A stretch of 64,000 nucleotides of DNA, from positions 31,107-95,106 of the forward strand of contig NZ_BJNV01000014.1 of NCBI RefSeq assembly GCF_006539865.1. Reading direction: 5' to 3'. This document shows, in pieces, positions 58,809 through 64,000 of this stretch (the stretch's first letter is position 1; every line of letters starts with the position of its first letter). The translations under genes were made by a program, and so were the position numbers. The notes under the pieces are model-generated. The model saw nothing but the letters and a program-made list of their open reading frames with translations, ran no database searches and had not been told where the DNA came from. Source of the stretch: Zoogloea ramigera. GTDB lineage: Bacteria; Pseudomonadota; Gammaproteobacteria; Burkholderiales; Rhodocyclaceae.

Positions 58809-59102
58809 TTGGCAAAGTGCGGGCTGCCATTGGCAAAGTGCCGGGTCAACTTGGCAAAGTGCGAGCTCACTTTGGCAAAGTGAAGCGTCCACTTGGCAAA
58901 GTGCGGGCTTACTTTGGCAAAGTGCGCCGTCAACTTGGCAAAGTGCAGCGTCAACTTGCCAATGTGAGGCGTCCACTTGCCAATGTGAGGCGTCCACTTG
59001 CCAAAGTGCAGCGTCCACTTGGCAAAGTGCTGGCTCACTTTGGCAATGTGCACCGTCAACTTGCCAATGTGCGGGCTCACTTTGCCAATGTGACGGCCTC
59101 CA
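58809..59102. repeat. Tandem array of fourteen 21-bp units
   Basis: Fourteen units of exactly 21 bp (294 bp) between livM and livH. The first 11 bases are TTGGCAAAGTG or its variant with C for the fourth G and/or T for the eighth A (TTGCCAATGTG); the remaining ten vary within themes such as AGCGTCCAC and GGGCTCACT. Joined to the preceding unit the core reads CACTTTGGCAAAGTG, a near-perfect palindrome. Units 8-10 are of the TTGCC type. The 21-bp period equals two helical turns, so all cores face one side of the DNA. Confidence 0.95.
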
Positions 59103-59105
59103 ACC

Positions 59106-59135
59106 GTAGGTTGGGTTGGCGCAGCGTAACCCGAC
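59106..59135. repeat. REP-like half at the right end of the array
   Basis: GTAGGTTGGGTTGGC-GCA-GCGTAACCCGAC: a further REP half with T for C at position 6. It closes the array on the livH side. Confidence 0.75.
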
Positions 59136-59181
59136 CCCCGCGCCATCCAGTTCATTGCGGTGCTCATCACGCTTTGCACGA

Positions 59182-60108
59182 TCACACCCGGTCGATGTGC
59201 TTCTCGCCGAACAGCCCCTCGGGCCGCACCAGCAGGAAGGCCAGCGCCAGCATGTAGGGGAACCACCCCTCGATGCCGCCGCCCACGTAGGGGCCCACAT
59301 ACACCTCGGCCAGCTTCTCGGAGGCGCCGATGATGAGGCCGCCGATGATCGCCCCGGGCACCGAGGTGAAGCCGCCCAGAATCAGCACCGGCAGCGCCTT
59401 GAGTGCGGTGAAGGTGAGGGCGAACTGCACGCCGTTGCGGGCGCCCCAGATCATCCCGGCCACCAGCGCCACGAAACCCGCCACCGCCCACACCACGCGC
59501 CAGATCGTCTGCAGCGGGATGCCGATCGACAGCGCCGCCTGGTGGTCGTCCGCCACCGCCCGCAGGGCCCGGCCGACCTTGGTGTATTGGAACAGCAGGG
59601 CCAGCAGGGCCACCAGCGAGGCCGCCACCCCGGCCGCGAAGAGGTCGAACTTGGAGACACCGATCTCGTAGTTGTCCATCAGCCAGGCGATCGGCTCGTC
59701 GACGATGCCCAGATCAAGCCCGCGCACGTTGGCCCCCCACACCATCTGGGCGACGCCCTCGACGAGGTAGGTGAGGCCGATGGTGGCCATGAACAGCGTG
59801 ATGTGAGGCTGGTTCACCAGCGGCCGCAGCACGATGCGTTCGGTGGCGACGCCCAGCACGATCATCGCGATGAAGGCCAGTAAAAACGCCAGCCAGAACA
59901 CCGTGTTGCTGCCGGCCTCCAGCCCCAGCCAGCCGGGCAGCACCTCCTGAAAGCCGACGAAGGTAAGCGCGGCGAAGAACACCATGGCCCCCTGGGCGAA
60001 GTTGAACACCCCGGATGCCTTGTAGATCAGCACGAAACCCAGCGCCACCAGCGCATACATCACGCCGGACAGCAGGCCGCCGATCAGAACCTCGATGAAG
60101 AATTGCAT
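59182..60108 (-). CDS. livH: Liv-type ABC permease LivH
   Basis: A 308-residue permease with about eight membrane segments; FNFAQGAMVFFAALTFVG and GRALRAVADDHQAALSIGI are the LivH motifs. It starts 15 bp after livG on the same strand. Its downstream side carries the 21-bp array, so livM lies about 630 bp away. Confidence 0.93.
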   Translation of the reverse strand: MQFFIEVLIGGLLSGVMYALVALGFVLIYKASGVFNFAQGAMVFFAALTFVGFQEVLPGWLGLEAGSNTVFWLAFLLAFIAMIVLGVATERIVLRPLVNQPHITLFMATIGLTYLVEGVAQMVWGANVRGLDLGIVDEPIAWLMDNYEIGVSKFDLFAAGVAASLVALLALLFQYTKVGRALRAVADDHQAALSIGIPLQTIWRVVWAVAGFVALVAGMIWGARNGVQFALTFTALKALPVLILGGFTSVPGAIIGGLIIGASEKLAEVYVGPYVGGGIEGWFPYMLALAFLLVRPEGLFGEKHIDRV

Positions 60109-60123
60109 GGTTCGCCCCCGCCC

Positions 60124-60906
60124 TTAATGGGATGTCCCGAGATAGGCCTTGATGACCTCCGGGTTGTTCTTCACTTCGTCCGGCTCGCCGTCGCCGATCT
60201 TCTTGCCGTAGTCGAGCACCACCACGCGGTCGGAGATGTCCATCACCACGCCCATGTCGTGCTCGATGAGCACGATGGTGGTGCCGTAGTGGTCATTCAC
60301 GTCGAGGATGAAGCGGCACATGTCCTGTTTCTCTTCGACGTTCATGCCGGCCATCGGCTCGTCCAGCAGAAGGATGTGGGGCTCGGCGGCCAGCGCCCGG
60401 GCCAGCTCGACGCGCTTCTGCAGGCCATAGGGCAGGCGCCCCACCGGGGTCTTGCGGATGTCCTGGATCTCGAGGAACTCGATGACCTCTTCAACCTTGA
60501 TGCGGTGGGCAATCTCCTCGCGCTGCGCGGCGCCCCAGTACAGGGCGTGCTGCAGGAAGTTGCACTTCATCTTGAGGTTGCGCCCGGTCATGATGTTGTC
60601 GAGCACCGTCATGCCCTTGAACAGCGCGATGTTCTGGAAGGTGCGGGCGATGCCCTGCTCGGCCGCCTCGTGGGGCTCCATCTTCTTGCGCAGCGCCCCC
60701 TTGAAGAAGATCTGCCCTTCCTGGGGGTGATACACGCCGTTGATCACGTTGAGCATCGAGCTCTTGCCGGCGCCGTTGGGGCCGATGATGGAGCGCACTT
60801 CGTGCTCCCTCACGTTGAAGCTGATGTCGGTGAGCGCCTTCACGCCACCGAAGCGCAGCGAGATGTTCTGCAGGTCGACGATCACGTCGCCAATCTTTCT
60901 GGCCAT
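60124..60906 (-). CDS. livG: Branched-chain/aromatic acid ABC transporter ATPase LivG-like
   Basis: A 260-residue ATPase with Walker A GPNGAGKSS, the signature LPYGLQKRVELARALA and Walker B ILLLDEPMAGMN. The start has GAGGAGA upstream. Starts 12 bp after the stop of the acyl-CoA ligase, so the ligase and transporter genes form one transcript at least to livH. Confidence 0.95.
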   Translation of the reverse strand: MARKIGDVIVDLQNISLRFGGVKALTDISFNVREHEVRSIIGPNGAGKSSMLNVINGVYHPQEGQIFFKGALRKKMEPHEAAEQGIARTFQNIALFKGMTVLDNIMTGRNLKMKCNFLQHALYWGAAQREEIAHRIKVEEVIEFLEIQDIRKTPVGRLPYGLQKRVELARALAAEPHILLLDEPMAGMNVEEKQDMCRFILDVNDHYGTTIVLIEHDMGVVMDISDRVVVLDYGKKIGDGEPDEVKNNPEVIKAYLGTSH

Positions 60907-60918
60907 GGGTCGTTCTCC

Positions 60919-62892
60919 TCAGGCAGCCTTCCGCGGCTGGGGCGGAAAGGTCTTGGCGTCGGCGATGACGAGTTCGGCGGACACCTTGTTGCTGCGGCCG
61001 TCCTCGTAGGTCACCTGGGTCTCGATGTACTGGCTGGTCTTGCCGGCATACAGGGCGTCGATGAGCACCGCGTACTTCTCGGCGACGAAGTTGCGGCGCA
61101 CCTTGCGGGTGCGGGTGAGCTCGCCGTCGTCGGCGTCGAGCTCTTTATGCAGCACCAGGAAGCGCTTGATCTGCGATTCGCTCATGTTGGGGTCGCTGGC
61201 GAGGTCGGCATTGACCTGCTCGATGCACTCGCGGATCAGCTCATACACCTGGGGCTGGCTGGCCAGGTCGGTGTAGCCCGCGTAGGCCATGCCCTTGCGC
61301 TCGGCCCAGTTGCCGACGGCCTCGAGGTCGATGTTCACGAACGCGGTGACGAAGTCGCGCTGGTTGCCGAAGCACACCACCTCCTTGATGTGCTGGAAGA
61401 ACTTGAGCTTGTTCTCGATGTAGTTGGGGGCGAACATGCCGCCGCCGGTGAGCTTGCCCACGTCCTTGGCCCGGTCGATGATCTTGAGGTGGCCGTCCTC
61501 GTCGAAGAAGCCCGCGTCGCCGGTCATGAAGTAGCCCTCGGCGTTGATCGACTCGGCGGTGGCGTCGGGGCGCTTGTAATAGGCCTTGAGCAGCATCGGG
61601 CCGCGCACCAGGATCTCGCCGTTGTCGGCCAGCTTCACCTCGACATTCGGCGCCGGGGTGCCCACCGAGTCGAGCTTGATCTGCCCATCGGGCTGCAGGC
61701 ACACGTAGGCGCAGGTCTCGGTCTGGCCGTAGAGCTGCTTGAGGTTGATGCCGATCGAGCGGTAGAGGCGGAACAGGTCGGGCCCGATCGCCGCGCCGGC
61801 GGTGTAGGCCACCCGCACGCGGCTCATGCCGAGCACGTTCTTGAGCGGGCCGTAGATGAACAGCTTGCCCAGCCAGTACTGCAGGCGGTCGCCACCCGAG
61901 ACGCTCTTGCCGTCCAGGATGTCGGCGCCGCAACGCTTGGCCACGTCCATGAAGTGATGGAAGAGCTTGCGCTTGATCGGGCTGGCGTCCTCCATGCGGA
62001 TCATCACCTGGGTGAGCAGGTTCTCGAACACCCGCGGCGGCGCGAAGTAGTAGGTGGGGCCGATCTCGCGGAGGTCGTTCATCACCGTCTCGCCGGACTC
62101 CGGGCAGTTGATGGTGAAGCCCGCCACCAGCGCCTGGGCGTAGGAGAACAGGTGGTCGCCGACCCAGGCCATCGGCAGGTAGGACAGGATGTCGTCCTGG
62201 TCGGAGAGCTTGTCGAAGCTGCAGCCGCCGCGGGCCGCGGCGATGAAGGCCGAGTGGCTCTGGCACACGCCCTTAGGCTTGCCGGTGGTGCCGGAGGTGT
62301 ACAGCATCACCGAGACGTCGTCGGGGCTGCCCTTGTCGATTTCGCGGTCGATGAAGTCGGGGTGGGCGCCGGCATGCGCCGTGCCGAGCTCGACCACCTC
62401 GTCGAGACCGTGCAGGAAGGGCTGGTCGTAGTGGCGCAGGCCGCGGGCGTCGTCGTAGATGACGTGCTCGAGGAGCGGCAGGCCGCCCTGGATCTCGAGC
62501 ATCTTGTCGACCTGCTCCTGGTCTTCGACGCAGGCGAAGCGGATCTCCGCGTCCTGCATCACGTAGGCCATCTCCTGGGCCACCGCATCCTGGTACATCA
62601 TCACCGGGATGCCGCCAAGGCACTGGCAGGCCGCTACCGACCAGTACAGGCGCGGCCGGTTGTCACCCACCACCGCCAGGCGGTCGCCGCGGCGAAAACC
62701 CAGCGCGGCCAGGCCGCCGGCAATTGCGCGCACCTTGTCGGCCACTTCGGCCCAGGTGTACGTCTGCCAGATGCCGTACTCCTTCTCGCGCATTGCCGGC
62801 CTGCTGGGCCGCTGCCGCGCATGCTGCATCAGCAGCCGCGGAAAGGTATCCAGGCTCGCGGCATCCGCGGCTGTCCCTCGGGCGTCGGACAT
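60919..62892 (-). CDS. Long-chain acyl-CoA synthetase-like AMP ligase
   Basis: A 657-residue adenylate-forming enzyme with the P-loop MLYTSGTTGKPKGVCQSH (about 190-210), the YGQTETCAYV motif and the hinge/catalytic region TGDAGFFDEDGHLKIIDRAKD. The length and C-terminal extension fit the eukaryote-like long-chain acyl-CoA synthetase group common in betaproteobacteria. GGAGGAGG lies seven bases before ATG 62892; a GTG at 62898 would leave the SD too close. It likely activates the acid brought in by the Liv system. Confidence 0.93.
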   Translation of the reverse strand: MSDARGTAADAASLDTFPRLLMQHARQRPSRPAMREKEYGIWQTYTWAEVADKVRAIAGGLAALGFRRGDRLAVVGDNRPRLYWSVAACQCLGGIPVMMYQDAVAQEMAYVMQDAEIRFACVEDQEQVDKMLEIQGGLPLLEHVIYDDARGLRHYDQPFLHGLDEVVELGTAHAGAHPDFIDREIDKGSPDDVSVMLYTSGTTGKPKGVCQSHSAFIAAARGGCSFDKLSDQDDILSYLPMAWVGDHLFSYAQALVAGFTINCPESGETVMNDLREIGPTYYFAPPRVFENLLTQVMIRMEDASPIKRKLFHHFMDVAKRCGADILDGKSVSGGDRLQYWLGKLFIYGPLKNVLGMSRVRVAYTAGAAIGPDLFRLYRSIGINLKQLYGQTETCAYVCLQPDGQIKLDSVGTPAPNVEVKLADNGEILVRGPMLLKAYYKRPDATAESINAEGYFMTGDAGFFDEDGHLKIIDRAKDVGKLTGGGMFAPNYIENKLKFFQHIKEVVCFGNQRDFVTAFVNIDLEAVGNWAERKGMAYAGYTDLASQPQVYELIRECIEQVNADLASDPNMSESQIKRFLVLHKELDADDGELTRTRKVRRNFVAEKYAVLIDALYAGKTSQYIETQVTYEDGRSNKVSAELVIADAKTFPPQPRKAA

Positions 62893-63089
62893 ACCCACTC
62901 CTCCTCCGGTTTTGTCTCGGTAGCGCCTCCGCGGCTTCTGCCGGCCGGCCCCGGAAGGGGCGCTGCGGTGTCCGCGAATGGTCGCTTGTCAGGAGGCCAG
63001 TCTCGCAAACCATGTTTGCTCAACTGTTTTTCAAATGTACGGAATTGTGAGGAGTGGGAAACGGGCGGGGCGGAGCCCGGTGGGTGCGT

Positions 63090-63389
63090 TCAGTGATCCT
63101 TGCGCCACATGTAGCGGTAGATGAAGCCGGGAAAGGCCGCGACGAGGAACAGGCAGACGCCGATCACGTAGAACTCCCAGCTCTGGGGATAGGGCGCGCC
63201 GTGCAGCCGGCTCTCGGCCAGACGGCCGAGCAGCAGGCAGGCGCCGTACAGCAGGGCGAGTTCGACGAAGCGCAGGAAGAGGCTCTTGGGGCCCTTCAGC
63301 GGCAATACGAACAAAAAGCGCTCGCTGAAGAACAGCGCGTTGGCACAGACCAGCAAGACGACGAGGACGACGACGAAACCAAGACTCAC
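63090..63389 (-). CDS. DUF2818-family membrane protein
   Basis: A 99-residue protein with three hydrophobic segments and the DUF2818 pattern ANALFFSERFLFVLPLKGPKSLFLRFVELALLYG and YPQSWEFYVIGVCLFLVAAFPGFIYRY. The family is nearly confined to betaproteobacteria, usually beside nuo genes or nudix genes. GTG at 63389 matches the family N-terminus; the frame continues upstream to 63527 but with a basic non-family extension. Confidence 0.8.
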   Translation of the reverse strand: MSLGFVVVLVVLLVCANALFFSERFLFVLPLKGPKSLFLRFVELALLYGACLLLGRLAESRLHGAPYPQSWEFYVIGVCLFLVAAFPGFIYRYMWRKDH

Positions 63390-63582
63390 GGTGACCCACC
63401 CCGAAACCCCGCGCCAGGCCGGGCGACGCGGGAAATGTACATGTAAGCGAAAATCGACGGCCGGGCCGCGAGGCCTGGGCAAACGCACAGCTTGCCCCCA
63501 ATCGGCAGGCCCGTCACGATACGCCACTCGCGCAGGCTCGCCAACTCGTCACCCGCTGCGCCGCCCCGGCCAGCCCCCCGCC

Positions 63583-63957
63583 ATGTCCTTCGATCGCACC
63601 CTCCCCCCGACCACCACCGAGCGCGGCATCCGCGTGGCGCTGATCTTCGCCCTCGCCGCCGAGCGGCTGACCCTTTATTACGAGCACGGCAAGTGGCTCA
63701 CCGACGCCCAGGCCACGAGCCTGGCCGCCGACTGGCTGGGCCGCTCGAAGCGCCAGCTGGCGGTGGAAGAGCGGCGCCGGCTGGCGGCCCTCAGCGACAA
63801 GCTGGCGCGCCAGATCGAAGGCTCGGTGTCGCGGGAGGCGGGGCTCTTCATCAGCCACGAGATGAACGAAGCCCTCGACCCCAACCACCAGTCGGAGCTC
63901 GCCCTGTCGCTGATGGCCGAGTGCGAACGCCTGCTCGACGAGCCGGGCGAGGCCTGA
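63583..63957 (+). CDS. Hypothetical 124-residue protein
   Basis: A soluble, strongly helical protein (themes AERLTLYYEHGKWLTDAQATSLAADWLGRSKRQLAVEE and SDKLARQIEGSV). No family recognised; nothing catalytic is visible. ATG at 63583; an upstream frame has no supporting RBS. Divergent from the DUF2818 gene with 194 bp between them. Confidence 0.6.
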   Translation: MSFDRTLPPTTTERGIRVALIFALAAERLTLYYEHGKWLTDAQATSLAADWLGRSKRQLAVEERRRLAALSDKLARQIEGSVSREAGLFISHEMNEALDPNHQSELALSLMAECERLLDEPGEA

Positions 63958-63964
63958 AAGGCTC

Positions 63965-63999
63965 TCAAGAAAACGTAAGGCCGCCCCAGGTTTCCTTGA
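63965..63999. repeat. Interspersed hairpin element, copy 2
   Basis: Inverted repeat TCAAGAAAAC / GTTTCCTTGA; its right part AGGCCGCCCCAGGTTTCC matches copy 1 at 17702-17734 in all but one base. Lies 8 bp past the stop of the last gene and runs to the window edge, so it may also terminate that gene. Confidence 0.6.
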
Positions 64000-64000
64000 A

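Noticed and set aside
58809..59102. CRISPR array
   Set aside because: The variable part is only about ten bases and not unique spacer-like; units are direct 21-bp tandem copies and no cas genes are near.
58616..59491. Open frames on both strands through the 21-bp array giving heptapeptide repeats
   Set aside because: 21 bp is a multiple of three with no stop, so several frames stay open by chance; the frame starts inside livH out of phase and there is no RBS.
60103..63096. A 997-residue plus-strand open frame antisense to livG and the acyl-CoA ligase
   Set aside because: It is a shadow of well-supported minus-strand genes, with no start signal or domains.

Overview
The window is high-GC DNA from a betaproteobacterium, most likely of the Rhodocyclales (Azospira/Thauera/Zoogloea-like). 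The pointers are a PhaM-type polyhydroxyalkanoate granule protein, an ActP-DUF485 acetate symporter pair, a DUF2818 protein, a TctDE-type two-component pair, a branched-chain/aromatic-acid Liv ABC cluster with acyl-CoA ligases, and a CIRCE-controlled groESL. Genus is inference from gene content only.

Layout. 0-7.3 kb: a 5'-truncated histidine kinase translationally coupled to an unusual receiver-MshEN-GspE/PilB ATPase, a soluble double-PAS chemoreceptor, and a FlgT / FlgO / lipoprotein / FlgP set for flagellar basal-body accessory rings. 7.5-10.4 kb: a decayed AT-richer island beside tRNA-Phe, with a broken tyrosine integrase and an orphan ParA ATPase. 10.5-15.2 kb: a TctE/TctD-like two-component system next to the acetate symporter operon, with a possible small RNA on the opposite strand. 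15.4-21.6 kb: groEL-groES with CIRCE and a sigma32-like promoter, L-serine dehydratase, a zinc-ribbon membrane protein, and a thioredoxin-DsbD-like fusion. 21.8-24.6 kb: a four-gene cassette around a Ras-like (COG2229-type) GTPase. 24.7-32.3 kb: a tripartite heavy-metal RND efflux operon followed by its probable two-component system. 32.4-35.2 kb: small membrane protein, lipoprotein, AIM24/TIGR00266 protein and M48 peptidase, partly coupled. 35.3-39.3 kb: a 5'-nucleotidase gene broken by an 8-bp tandem duplication, and a feoB-like gene with a candidate Fur box. 39.4-45.1 kb: a NarL-type regulator divergent from a TonB receptor, periplasmic binding protein and hybrid kinase operon, which looks like one sensory module. 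45.1-52.8 kb: phaM, a LysR regulator, a TRIC/UPF0126 channel, an M20 amidohydrolase with an MFS transporter, an AEC transporter, and an ECF sigma/anti-sigma pair next to a DUF3455 lipoprotein. 53.5-62.9 kb: a long minus-strand cluster of acyl-CoA ligase, LivG, LivH, LivM, LivK, LivF and a PaaK-like ligase, interrupted by striking non-coding repeats. 63-64 kb: DUF2818 and a small unknown gene.

The most unusual non-genic signal is at 58.6-59.1 kb between livH and livM. A 21-bp near-palindromic unit is repeated 14 times in perfect register, with two more copies nearby, all framed by inverted repeat (REP-like) elements that also occur between livF and livK. The best candidates for little-described biology are this array, the GTPase cassette, the TonB-receptor/hybrid-kinase module and the receiver-MshEN-ATPase fusion. 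I saw no CRISPR array, complete transposon or intact prophage.
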